From the NCBI GenBank assembly GCA_964035575.1, contig OZ037925.1, forward strand, positions 1,116,001 through 1,180,000: 64,000 bases of DNA, read 5' to 3'. The stretch is from Rhynchopus sp. YZ270_cl-10 (taxonomy: Eukaryota; Euglenozoa; Diplonemea; Diplonemida; Diplonemidae). This document shows, one piece after another, positions 39,313 through 50,606 of the stretch. Under the pieces are notes generated by a model that worked only from the letters and a program-made list of their open reading frames with translations, made no database searches and was not told the DNA's origin. Within the stretch, counting starts at the first letter, position 1. Each line of letters starts with the position of its first letter. The translations under genes and the position numbers were made by a program.

Positions 39313-42300
39313 ATGCTGAGTCCGAGACGATATACACCCAGCAGCAAGGACAAGCGCGGCAGTGGCGGATCCTCGCCATTACACAACCCCACCGGTGCGT
39401 GGGATGGCGGACCTAGGGCACGCTCCACGAGCGTGATGACAGAGGACATGGCGGAAGGCTTCCACCACCACCAGCACGTTCATGCACACCCGAGGCAGAT
39501 GTCGATGACACAGGCACCGCACTTCCAGACTACACGGCGTGTGCATGGACCGCCAGACGCGACGCATGCTGACCAGCCTAGCCTCTCGGATGACCTCGAC
39601 CCGGTGACGCATTTTGTGTCGAATAAGATGCTGCGATATGGGGGGAAGGGGTGGGTGCAGGGGCAGGAGTGGGAGCGGAGTCAGGAGGAGCCGAAGCTGT
39701 TCTGCACTGTGCGGGCAGCGTCGCAGTCGTTGGGGGAGGCTGCGTGGGCGCAGGCGGCGCTGTTCCCTCAGGAGAAGGAGCGTGAGGCGAGCTCGGTGGC
39801 GTCGGCACTGAACTTCCACTACGGCGTGCGGCGCTACGACTGTGAAGGCTCAGCTTCACGCCGTGCGAGCCTCGGAGACGGCGCACCCACCCTGACGTCC
39901 CTCCCCCTGAACGAGGCAGACCTCGACACCTTCCGCACCCTCCCCGCCTTCTACCAACGTGCCGTCCACGAGCTCCTCCCACGCACCTCCCTCCGCGGTC
40001 TCTACTCCGCCCGCCACTCCCTCGTCCTCCACGAACCCTCCCCGTCGCGTCTCAACGTCGGTGCCGCCTCCGCACACCTGCAGCGTACACAGTACATCAG
40101 CCACATCGCCTTGCTGGTGTGTCTCAACGTCGGCACCGTGCCGCCAGGGATGGACCACATCGCTGCCGCCGCAGCGCATAAGGTGCCAAGCAGCCTGCCC
40201 TTCGCAAAGCGCGACGAAGAGGAGGAGCTGCTGAGCTGCGGGCACTACAAAAAGAAGGGGAAAGGGAAGAAGGGCGGTGGGCTGGTGTGTCCTGAGTGCA
40301 ACATCCCGACCTGCCCGGTGTTGGAGTGCTGGCTGAGCCCAAGGCAGTGCGGGGAGCGCAAGGCTGCAGCGGAAGTCATCACTGCTGCGCTGAAGAAGCA
40401 ATATGCGGAGCTCGGGAAGTCACCTTGGGGTGCGGTGGGCACTTCTTGCGGTTCATTTGCACGGCAGGGACATCAAGCGAGCGCAGCAGACAGACGTACC
40501 AAGCATACCACTGACTCCGAAGGCATCGCAGACTTCTCAAAGGCGCTGGACGTCCGAAATTGCCACATCCCCGACAATGGCCCGACCTCCTCTCAGCCAC
40601 ACCACAAGGCATTCACATTCCCGCAACTCCCTGCAGTGTCGTTCAAATGCTTTCCCGACACGGTGCACGAAAAGCTACAAGGGTTGACCTCAATAGGCAA
40701 CGCGGTCATGGAGGCACAGAAGCGTGCTCGGGAACAGCAGGACGGGTCTACAGGTTGTGCGCAGGCCTGCGCATCGACGAAACCGCAGCAGCGTGTTCTC
40801 ATCCACTACAACGGGCATGGTGTGCCAGAACCGTCGCACCACTCCGAGGTGTGGGTCTTCGACGAACAGTACTCCCAATACATCCCGATGCGTCTGCGTG
40901 AGGTGGCCGGTCTGGTGCGTGCCCCGGTCACCTTCGTGCTTGACGTCCGCAAGGCACAAAGCGTCATCGAGTCGCTCACAAAGGAGTCCGACACTCACGT
41001 CCTCGCGGCCTCCTCCACGGAGGCACAGCTGCCTTCGAACGCATACTTCCCAGCAGACACCTTCACCTCGTGTCTGTTGACACCACTGCCGATTGCTGTG
41101 TTGCATCATATGTATTACAACATAAGTGCGTTGGTGGATCTACGCAAGGGGAGAGGGGCAAGCGAGGATGTGTCGGACAATGAGGATGACGACGACGACG
41201 ACGACGACGAGCTGCTGTACGGCTGCGAGACCGCCGTGGCACGGAACATGAGCTACGCAAGGATCGTGCTGGACTGCATCGAGCAGGGCAGCTTTGCCGA
41301 CGTGTTTGCGTCGTTGGAGGCCACGCTGCACACGGTGCTTGCCACCATCGCATTCGACTGCATGCAACCCGCCATGTACGCCTCTCTCATAAAGGGCGGC
41401 TGTCCACGGCAAGAACACCTCTTCCTCAACTTCTTCCTCGCAAACCGTGTGATGTCTGACCTCGGCGTTGTCCCCGTCTCTCACCCTAAGATCCCAGGCT
41501 GCCACCAACGCCACCACACCTCCTCGCACCCCCTCTGGGCGACGTGGGATACACTTCTCGAGAATGCGATCAGCGATCTGCTCCGCAGAGAGCTGTGTGG
41601 GCGGAAACGGCAGAAGCCGCCAGCGTTCAATGGGGGTGGCGTGCTGTCCTTCTTCGACTCTGAGCTGAGCACCGCGCGGGCGGAGATGGAAGCGAACGCC
41701 GAAGGTTCCGGTTCCAACAACGCGCACCACGCAACGCAATGCGACGACGACTGGTCCATGATGGCGTCCGCAGCGCCCACACCACAGGGCTGTGCGCACC
41801 CCTTCCACACCACCCCCACGCTACCACCTGAGCGCAGCCTCACCGGCTCCCGTATCGGCTCCTCCCGTGGCTTTATGTTTGGCAGCGTAGCAGCGCTGGA
41901 CGAATCTCTCCACAACGCAGACGTCTGCCCCACCTGCGGCACCTCCACTGCCACGGCAGAGCAAGGCCCCGCCCCCTCCATCTACCGCAGTGCAGACCCT
42001 CAGTCCTGGGCCGTGCCTGGTCGGGTCTACAGTGTGCACGCTGTCTTGGTGGAGAAGGCGTTGGCGTGTCTCAACTCATTGGTCTCGGTGCTGCTTAAAT
42101 TTGAGGACCGTGTCCGCGTGGAGGGGAGAGGGGGTGGGGGTGGGGATGCGCTGGGCAGTGGCGACGAGAGTACAGAGGAGATGACGTCGCCGCCGCTGTC
42201 GCCGTCGTTTCCTTCGATACGACCGAAGGGGAAGAAAAAATATTTTGATAACTTCAACAAAATTGAGCACAAGACACCTCCGAGCAGGGCTGCGGCGCTG

Positions 42301-45300
42301 AGCATATCACCTCGGGAGGAGGCACGGAATAGCATCAAGGGCGTTGCGCTGCGGATGCTGCAGTCACGCACTGTGAGCTACAACGCCTACGCTGCAGGAA
42401 GTACAGGGACGCTGGAAGCAGCTGCAATGGCAGCAAAGGCAGGTCTTGCAGGGGACGACGACATCTGCCGCATGCAGGGCGGCTTCGACTTCTCCTACGA
42501 GCAGGAGGGGTCCGAGGATGGCAGGGGGGAGGGGTGCGGTGCGCACACCTCACGCCGCTTTGCAGGTCTAGGCAGCGCGGCTCGCTCCCCAACGGATATC
42601 ACCTTTGTCGCATCTCAGGTGCGTGACAACACCCTAGCCATGGTCGCCCTCATGCTAGACGCGAACGTTACCCGCACCGCGTCCAGTCTGTGTGGAACTG
42701 GTGCGCTCTTCCAGTTGGGTTTGTTTACAAAATGTGCGGCGTCCGCAATGGGCCACCATAGAAGCGGGCCGAGCTTCTTCGACGCAAAGTTTGCAAAGGA
42801 AACACTGCCGTTGCTGCTGTTCTCGTGGATGAAGCTGGCGGCGGTGGCGGCGGATGGGGTTGTCGCGCATAGCCTTGAGATGCACGCACCGTTCTTCATG
42901 AAGCGGCTGCTGGAGGAGGTGGCGGGGATGGTGCCGGGGGAGGACAGCGACGTGGCGCAGACCTGCGATTCTGTGAACGACGACGACTCGGACGAAGCGG
43001 TGCCCTTCATGCCTGTTGCGTCTGCGCTTCTCGACCGCGAAGATTCGCAGCTGGGCGAGGCCATCTGGTCGGGCCACTCCTCGCCTTCGTTGGTTGCCTC
43101 GCTCCCACCGCGCATGATGCACGCAAAGAAAAGCTCCTGCCTCCACGGCCTCGACGGCGGGGCCGGGCTCGACTCTCTCATCGTCTCTCCTTCCCCTGCG
43201 AAGCATGCGTCAGACGCTTCGTCGTCTTTGATCTCTCCACCTCCTGGGGGGAACATGAATGACCAGAACACAGATCTGCTTAGAGCCAACAGCGAAGCAG
43301 ACGGGAACACCTTGGGCGGTGGGATGGGGGGGATGGGGGGAGGTCTGCGGAAGGTAAGCAACCGGTCGAATTTGGCGGGGATGTGCGGGAGCTCGTTTGG
43401 CGCCGAGACGGAGCTGGACGCGAACGCATCGTTCATGTCTGCAGACGGACTGCGCCTGCCTGCCTCAGGGCGGCTCCTAGGCGGCGGGCTCTCCCTCATG
43501 CCGAAGCTCAGCAACAAATCAGACCTCGCAGCAATGTTCTACGACGACGCAGGCAACACCGCACCGCAGTCCCCAGCCTCACAGAGCCCAGAGAACTCAA
43601 TGGCAAGCATGGGGAAGGCGAGGCGTCCGGGCAATCTCTGCATCCGGATAGAGGACGACGGCACCGTGACGTCCCTCCAGAAGGCGAAGGAGGCCGCCAC
43701 CCCTGATGCGAGAGAGGAGAAGCTCCGAGAACGGACCCGCGCAGCACGCAGGTGGACTGCAGCAGTGGAAAGCTGTGCACGCCACCTTCGCGTCCACGAG
43801 GCAGCGGCGCATGTGGCAGGCGAAGAGGGGGAAGGGGGGGTCGGGCAGTGGGGACACACCATCGGCAGCTTGGTCATGCTCACTGCGACGTTGGCGTGCG
43901 CTGCCAGGAAGAGTGGTGCCCCGCTGAAGGCAGAGATCTGTGCGAACCTGCTTGCGGCACCTGCATTTGACCCATTCATGACGGCGCTTGCAGGGCTCAC
44001 AACCTCATGCCTGGGAGAGCCTGCGCCGTCTGTGCTGCACCCTTGCTGTGCGTCCTTGCTGCATTGGATGCTGCTGATGTACACCACAGTGGCGGAGCAC
44101 GCTGACGCAGGGTTTCTGTCTGCGTTTTTGGAGTACAAAGCTTCGCGTGGTGTGTTGACTGTGGAGGGGGCAGAGGGGGAGGTTGTGAGCAGTGGCGAGG
44201 GGTGGCTGTCGCTTGCGTGCCATCACAGTGCGCAGCATGTGCGTGCAGCGGCGGTGCAGCTGGCCGCAGTGCTCTTCGCAGCAGTGACGCGTGTGCCCGA
44301 CCCCTGCGGGGGTGTGCACTGCTCGCTGCTCTCGCTGGTCTGCCTCGGGACTGAGGACAGCTCGCTGTGGGTGCGTCTTGCTGCAGTGCGTGCGCTCTGC
44401 ATCGTGGCCGCACACCTGAAGGAGATCATCCAGCCCACAGCAGGCCCCGTCCAAGCAGCGGCAGGCTCAAAGACAACGTCCGCAGCAGGCAGCGGGAGGA
44501 CAAGCCAGAGCCTGGGGCTGGCCTTCAGTCCGTCGTCGTACTCAGACCGAGGGACGCAAGCAAGGTATGTTTAACAGGGAGATACGATACGTTTTTCAAT
44601 AAAAAAATCAGTTGGTTCACACCTCTCGGTGTTGAGCCTGCATCGGATACACAAGGAATGTCCCACACATTGCTGTCAACCACCCCTTACCCACAGCTCT
44701 GAGGACTGCGAGGACCCCACCACGGAGTCATGCGAGACCGACACCGAGCCGCTGCAGCTTGCCGCCTCGCTCGCGATGTCGGCGGCACTCAAGCTCATGA
44801 AGGACCCTGTGCCGAGCATTGCTGCTGCGGGCGAGAGGGCAATGGCGCTGCTGGTATGCAACAGCACACTTTCCAACTCCATTTTTACCCATCCCACTAC
44901 ACAGAAGAGCACGGGAGTAGTCACGAAGCGCAAAGACGCGATGTCCACTCCGCTGCACGCTGCACAGACGTTGCCCCCGACCAGCCCTGTCTTGCGTGTC
45001 AAGAATGATGCAACAAGCACGGACGACACCTCCGAGCAGGACCGTGCCATGCCGAGGGTGCAGTCGCAGTTCGGGCAGACCACACCAGAGCGTGCGGCGC
45101 GTGTGCAGTCGCCTGCAGCGTCGTCTGTATTCGGCGACGACGAGCCGCTGAGCCCACTCAGCTGCGCACTCCCAACCTTCTTCTCGGCTGGCGACACAGC
45201 GGTGCCACGCCCCACATCCCTCGGCTTCTGTGCACTCCTCAGCTGCCTCGCCTTCACGAAGACGCTTAAAGGTGCGTACGTCGCAGCCGCACCACAAAAG

Positions 45301-46786
45301 GACACACACGAGGTGACGCCCATCGCATGCACGCCTACAGGCACAACGCTGATGTTCTCTTGCGAGATGCTGCACGATGCTGCAGTAGAGTCCCTTGCAA
45401 GGCCCTGTCTGAACACAACATCCGACGCAGAGGAGGCAAAGCTGTGCAGACAGCGCAAGGGCACTGCGAGGGTGTTGGAGCGTGTGTTCCGGTACGACGC
45501 TGCGATGTGTGATGTGGGTTTGCACGACGGTGGGCGGCGAGGCGGCACGCCTGCGTCCACATCGCTGCAGCCACAACGCTCTCCTCAGACTGCCCCACTG
45601 CCGGGCAACAGCAGCAACACCGTGGCGGACCCGTCCTCCCTCTCGCAGCACCTTGGCGGGACCAAGAAGGTGTGCCTCCTAGCAGAGTACGACACCGCTG
45701 CGCCCACAGCAACGCCACATGCAGTGCGAGGCCCGGTGTGTCCGCAGCAGTACCCACCACGGATTCTGGCCGCACACCCGACGTCGTGTTTGCTGGTGTA
45801 TGCGTCGTCTGCCGCAGTCAAGGTGTGGGACTGGAAGAACAACGTGCTGCGCAACGTGGTCAAGGTGCATGAGGTGCCAGGCGGGCAGCGCTCTGCAGGG
45901 CACAGCGTGGTGAGCGGCGTGCGCATCGCAGCAGGGCTGCCGCTGTGTCCGTTGGTGACAACGACACTGCAGGGTGTTGTCAACGTGCACGTCGACTGGA
46001 ACACCTTCAAGCAGGCAGCCCTCGTCGCGTCCTTCCCCACAGCACTTGGCCTCTCGCAGGACTTCGAGTGTGTCTCGAACCTCAACCTCGCCTCGCACAC
46101 AGAGCCTGCAGTGTGGGCCTCCTCCACGAGCGCTCGGGTCAACGTCTTCGACCTTACAACGGAGCAGCTCTCGAACACATTCAACCTCACAGAGACGGCG
46201 GACATCACACAGATATGCACACCTTCGGTATGCCTCCACACCCCCACCCTCCACCCCTCTTTACCCTATCAACACCTTTCAGGACCGTGGCTGCAGCAAC
46301 CTCGGCTTCGTCGGCCACAGCAACGGCATTGTCTCCGTGCTCGACCACCGGACAAAGGGGTGCTGGAAGCTGGGGACACAGACGAACGGTGCGGCAGTGT
46401 CGTCTCTGGTGCACGGGGAGCTGTATGGGGGTGGGGTGGCGTGCCTCGGCACGGACGGTGCGCTGCGGGTCTGGGACCTGCGGAAGGTGACGGGCGACGG
46501 GGGTGTGGACCAGTACGCGAAGTACAACCTCTGCAAGAAAGGGCAGCTCAAGGACACGGCACTGCACCCGATGCTTCCGCTCGTTATGACGTGCAGCGGG
46601 TCCTCCGTGCGTATGCACAACGTCGTCTCCTCCGCCGTCACTGTCGTCTCCTCTGCTGAACGCGTTGGTGCCGCCTCTGGCCTCTTCAAGGCAAAGCTGC
46701 CCCCGATCCTCACCGCAGTCTTCCACCCCCTCCTCCCTTCCCTCTTCGCCTCGTGTGCGGACGGGAAGCTGCTCCACCTTGCGTAG
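39313..46786 (+). CDS. RPTOR: Raptor, regulatory subunit of TOR complex 1 (3 exons)
   Basis: Exons 39313-44564, 44697-46227 and 46283-46786 join in phase (2428 residues; human Raptor is about 1335). The N-terminal Raptor caspase-like domain is clear: 'VLIHYNGHGVPEPS' with His501, 'EVWVFDEQYSQYIPMRL', 'FPADTFTSCLLTPLPIAVL'. Then come 'HPLWATWDTLLENAI', a helical HEAT-type middle, and C-terminal WD repeats ('VKVWDW', 'GHSNGIVSVLDHR', 'GALRVWDLRK'). Where other Raptors have 'YDCSNAG', this one reads 'LDVRKAQ', so the position of the caspase-like Cys is Val and peptidase activity is ruled out. Raptor presents substrates to the TOR kinase on lysosomal or vacuolar membranes. Extra length comes from acidic, Ser- and Gly-rich inserts (for example an Asp run at 41182-41210). 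The frame extends up to 39073, but that part arises from a duplicated repeat and follows no acceptor. Confidence 0.92.
44565..44696 (+). other. Raptor intron 1
   Basis: Donor CAAG|GTATGT, acceptor TTACCCACAG. It splits a codon after its second base; removing 132 nt restores the frame into 'SEDCEDPTTES'. Confidence 0.9.
46228..46282 (+). other. Raptor intron 2
   Basis: Donor TTCG|GTATGC, acceptor ACCTTTCAG. 55 nt, phase 0; it joins two halves of the WD-repeat region ('QICTPS' to 'DRGCSNLGFVGH'). Confidence 0.9.
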
Positions 46787-47300
46787 CGTTGTGAAAGAAA
46801 GGACAGTGGAGATTGCACGACTGTGGCAACACAACTGAGGCAACTACACTACTCCAACAATTTATCAGAAGAAAAAAAAGACATCTATTGCAGAATATTG
46901 AACGTAAGCATCCCACAGAGGTGTATTTGTTTTCATCTTCAAAAAAATCACTCTTATTTTTTTCCACTCCAAAAAAGCTTGCTTTTTATTTTCTAGGTGA
47001 CCAAGTCACAGAGAGTCTGGACATCGTTTTCCCCCCGTTTTTTTTTGAGGCGCTTTTTCCACAAAAAATATGTTGCGTTTTTTTATTCTCTTCGTCCTTC
47101 CCAATAGACTTCAGTTTTTTTTTTCCTTCGTTTTTGGAGTTTTTTTTTTTTTTTTTTGCTTCGTTTCTTTTGATTACAGAGAATTTCGGAGGGAAGCTTT
47201 GGGGCATGTTACGCCCTAAAAAGTGAAGTGTACAAACTTTTCATAAAAAACTCCTTTTTCAACTAAAGCAGTGGCAGGACATAACGTTCCTGTATATTAC

Positions 47301-47468
47301 TGGTGTTCCGGAGGGACATGTCCTTGACATGTCCTTGACGTGTCCTTGACGTGTCCTTGACGTGTCCTTGACGTGTCCTTGACGTGTCCTTGACGTGTCC
47401 TTGACGTGTCCTTGACGTGTCCTTGACGTGTCCTTGACGTGTCCTTGACAGGTGGTCCAGGAACACCA
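47301..47468. mobile_element. TGGTG micro-element 4 with an 11-bp tandem array
   Basis: Left end TGGTGTTCC, right end GGAACACCA, an exact 9-bp inverted repeat. Flanks are ATTAC (left) and ATTAG (right), a 5-bp duplication with one mismatch. Almost the whole interior (about 47317-47450) is 12 copies of TGTCCTTGACG. Confidence 0.8.
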
Positions 47469-48003
47469 ATTAGTCTACCAAAAGATTTTGGAGAATTTCG
47501 GAGGGGGAAAAAAGCATTGTTCGGGCATGTGTCCCCCTCTCCTTACGAAGTGAACTCTGCATGTTGCTACTCCATTTTGTTGGTCAAGGTCCTGCTAATT
47601 TCTTGGTCAGGGTACGTTCAGCTTCAGCTGCAAAATACAGCAGAATCAGTACTCAACATAAGAAGTATAGCAAGAAGCAGTACTCATATTGTGTTTGGTG
47701 ACGCTGAGGCTCATCTTACGTACCCCCCCCCTTTTTTTTTTTGAAAGAAACCAATTTTTTGTGTATTATTGAGGTCCAGGACCACTGTTGTGTGCTGATT
47801 AGCGCTGTTGAAAAGCACTTTGCAAAATACTAGAAAGTTTTGCCACACCATGTGCCTAGTCTCCTCCACCCTCTCCCCCCCTATTTTTGAAAGAAGCTGC
47901 AAATAAACGCAAAACATCGTCGATGACGATACAAAAAAGGGAGGGTATGGCTGTACCCCCCCCCGAAGTGAATTCTCACCGTGTGCAAAAAATAAAATAA
48001 AAA

Positions 48004-48052
48004 AATAGTGGAGCACAAAAGTGCCGACACTAATACAACCAAATTTTCAAAA
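48004..48052. repeat. Dispersed 55-bp motif
   Basis: TAGTGGAG, a variable middle (CACAAAAGTGCCG), then ACACTAATACAACCAAATTT. An A-rich run lies just upstream. Confidence 0.75.
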
Positions 48053-48367
48053 CAAAAAGAATCAGTGAAGACTGTCCATTCAAAAATGACAGCTACACTA
48101 CTGCAAATTATCAAAAACAAAACAAAACAAAGCAAAAAAAGTAAAATGCTCTTGATGGTTGAGGACGACCTGCGTCTACACCTTTTCTGTAAAAAAAATT
48201 GTCAAGAAAATAGCCCTTTCATCTTTCAACTTTTTTTTTCGGTAGGGGGGGGGGTTTTTTTTTCTTCTTTTGTATGTGTACTATATGGGCTGTCACAGCC
48301 ACACGTTTCTTTTCCAGGTAGTAACCTAACAGGATTAGGCCATCTTACAAAAAAAAAAAAAAACTTA

Positions 48368-48420
48368 TATAGTGGAGCACACTCTGGGGTGGCTACACTA
48401 ATACAACCAAGTTTTCAAAA
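48368..48420. repeat. Dispersed 55-bp motif
   Basis: TATAGTGGAG, variable middle (CACACTCTGGGGTGGC), then TACACTAATACAACCAAG. Preceded by a run of 16 A. Confidence 0.8.
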
Positions 48421-49057
48421 AAAAACAAAATCTTTTCCCTCTTCTTTTCCTGGTGTTTTCCCGAATACGCAGCGCTGACCTTTTTTGGCAACACCTGAGA
48501 AGAATGCTTTTCCCTCCCCACCCCCTTCTTCTTTTTTAGCTTTTATCTTTTATCCAAGATGCCTCAGGACTTAGGACCCCCATCTTACCATTTTTTCTTC
48601 TATTATTTTTTTGACCGAACCGAACGCTTGCAATAGTACAAAGTTGGTTTATTTGGCTGAGAGCATACAGGCACCACCAGATACATAGAACCACTTTTGA
48701 CTGTGTATTTTTTTCGTGAATTTTTCAGGACTATATAGGGCTCGCAGGGGAGAGGGATGTAGTGCTTTTTTTTTTGGGAGGAATTCCCAGGGATTTGAAA
48801 GGGTGGAAAAAGCAAAAAATAAAAGCTGACAGTGTGATGTTTCGTTTTATAAAAAAAAAAGGGGGAGAGTAGGTGTGCTGTACTGTTCTGATAAAAGGAT
48901 GGTGGTCGTATTATGTGGTGGGTCGTTTTTCAGATATCAAACACAGGAAAAAGAAAAAAAGAAACAAGGAAACTCAGATCGTGTGATTATCGGACGTAGT
49001 GAACCACCCTTCTCTTATAAAAAAACACTGAGTTTCTGCATCTCAAAAGGGGGGATC

Positions 49058-49120
49058 TGGTGCTATACAGTGGGTGTGCAAAGTTGTAAAAAGTTGTGAA
49101 ACCCCGCCTGTATAGCACCA
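49058..49120. mobile_element. TGGTG micro-element 5 (63 bp)
   Basis: TGGTGCTATACAG and CTGTATAGCACCA are an exact 13-bp inverted repeat. GGATC flanks both sides (49053-49057 and 49121-49125). The interior holds two copies of AAAGTTGT. It is the smallest complete member. Confidence 0.85.
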
Positions 49121-49456
49121 GGATCTTGTATCTAACCCTCGGAGCGCCACCAGAGTGAAGAATATGTTACAAATACAAAAAGAACGGGCAAAAAAAAATG
49201 CCATTTTATACAAAAAAAAAAAAAAAAACAGAAAAGAGAAACTAGCGAATGCTACCTGAGTAAAAAGAACCCCCCTCTCTCCCCACAAAAAAAAATGGGC
49301 TCGAAGTGTCCACCAAACTGTACCAAAAAAACAAAAAGACAAAAAACAAACAACAAAAAAGGAAGGTTGAGGATTGCGACTGGAAGCGAAAAAAACAAAA
49401 AAAAAAAAAAAATGGCACTTTTTTTTTTTGTTTGAGTTTTAAATCTTCTTCTGTGA

Positions 49457-49909
49457 ATTTATGCTTCTGTCCAAGGTGCCGGTCCAGGGTTCGAAGATGT
49501 ACCACTTTCTCGCTATGCGTCGTCGGCTCCTTCCGCTCCTTGGCCGGCCCCCACCACCCAGGAAAAGATCGGGCCTCTTCCAGCGGTTCTCGCAGCACGT
49601 CTCGTTCTTCGCCTCTCGGATGCTGCATCACAAACTTCACTCACTCGGTGTAAGGGACGACGGTGTAAGGGATGGCGGGAGATGATGAAGTCTCCTGAAG
49701 TTTCGGAAGCATCCGGAGACGAAGCCATTTTTGAGGACTCCGAATCACAATCTGATTCCGAGCCTTCACTGGACTCCTGTGAAACTGACTTGACACGATT
49801 AACGTGCTCACTCTGTGGCAAAGGAACAACTAAAAAAGGACAGGCCTTTACCCCTTCTTCCTTAAAAAACCACAAGAGGCACTGCAAACTTTGGTCTGAT
49901 GCAATATAA
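49457..49909 (+). CDS. Candidate C2H2-type zinc-finger ORF or exon
   Basis: A GC-rich frame is open for 150 codons. The first ATG is at 49682, so the upstream part needs another exon or an acceptor. The C-terminal half is acidic and Ser-rich ('EDSESQSDSEPSLDSCETD'), then 'LTCSLCGKG' ... 'TPSSLKNHKRHCKLW', a C-x2-C ... H-x3-H-x-C finger. Such single fingers are common at the N terminus of transposases and in small DNA-binding proteins. Part of the frame (49546-49643) is duplicated at 50387-50484. A minus-strand frame is also open here, so strand and coding status are uncertain. Confidence 0.4.
   Translation: MYASVQGAGPGFEDVPLSRYASSAPSAPWPAPTTQEKIGPLPAVLAARLVLRLSDAASQTSLTRCKGRRCKGWREMMKSPEVSEASGDEAIFEDSESQSDSEPSLDSCETDLTRLTCSLCGKGTTKKGQAFTPSSLKNHKRHCKLWSDAI
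49546..49643. repeat. 98-bp exact duplicate (partner 50387-50484)
   Basis: Both copies run from GGCCCCCACCACCCAGG to CACAAACTTCACTCA at an offset of 841, apparently without difference. Confidence 0.92.
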
Positions 49910-50386
49910 CCTTTCATTCGTCTCAACAGAGTACGAACAAAGGGCCCTAGGTGAGGCGGGCGACGATCACCTGACAATCGAATATCTCCTCTTCTCTTTT
50001 TCTTTTATTATGTGTACCCTACAAAACTTTATGGATAATGGCTGTTGCTCCATTTTTCCTTTTTTCTTTTTTTTCTCTTTTTTTTTTGAAAGCATGAAAA
50101 GAACTAATATGAACCTCTTCCTCTCTGATGACTGAGGAGGGTCTTCGGACCCTGGCCGCGTGAGGTTCTTAGTTTTTCGCGGGTCAGAGGATTAGCGGCC
50201 GAAACCTGCAAAACACACAAACATTTACAGACAGCACAAAGCATGGATTAAATCGTCATCTCAAAAAGTAACGTACCTTGTCTTAACGACCCTTGGTCAT
50301 GCTGCAAAAGTAAACAAACAAATAAGCAAAAAAGTACAAAATAAAGTAGCAAAAGCAAAAACAAAACAAAACAAAACAAACTTTCA
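49910..50386. other. Spacer between the duplicate copies
   Basis: AT-rich spacer with T- and A-rich runs. No gene or element recognised. Confidence 0.4.
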
Positions 50387-50484
50387 GGCCCCCACCACCC
50401 AGGAAAAGATCGGGCCTCTTCCAGCGGTTCTCGCAGCACGTCTCGTTCTTCGCCTCTCGGATGCTGCATCACAAACTTCACTCA
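50387..50484. repeat. 98-bp exact duplicate, copy upstream of the methyltransferase gene
   Basis: It ends about 120 bp before the methyltransferase ATG and directly abuts the acceptor-like region of that gene, as the 313-bp repeat does at Raptor. Confidence 0.92.
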
Positions 50485-50574
50485 TCCCAGCCCGAACTTC
50501 CTCAGATTGCCATGTGTGCTACATCTTGCGGAGTCCGCACCAAACCATCCCACATACCCCATACCCCTCAGCAT

Positions 50575-50601
50575 ACACTTCCCTCTCTACACACGACACA
50601 G
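50575..50601 (+). promoter_or_regulatory. Putative trans-splice acceptor for the methyltransferase
   Basis: A C/T-rich run (CTTCCCTCTCTAC) is followed by GACACAG ending at 50601, 5 nt before the ATG at 50607. Confidence 0.4.
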
Positions 50602-50606
50602 CGTAC

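Larger units (their letters stand above)
46787..49456. other. Repeat-bearing spacer after Raptor
   Basis: AT-rich with many homopolymers. It holds micro-elements 4 and 5 and two dispersed motif copies. Open frames (for example 46813-47226 and 48008-48478) are low complexity. Confidence 0.5.

Noticed and set aside
49480-49500. GGTTCGAA resembling a tRNA B box
   Set aside because: No A box or cloverleaf around it, and it lies in a coding-like frame.
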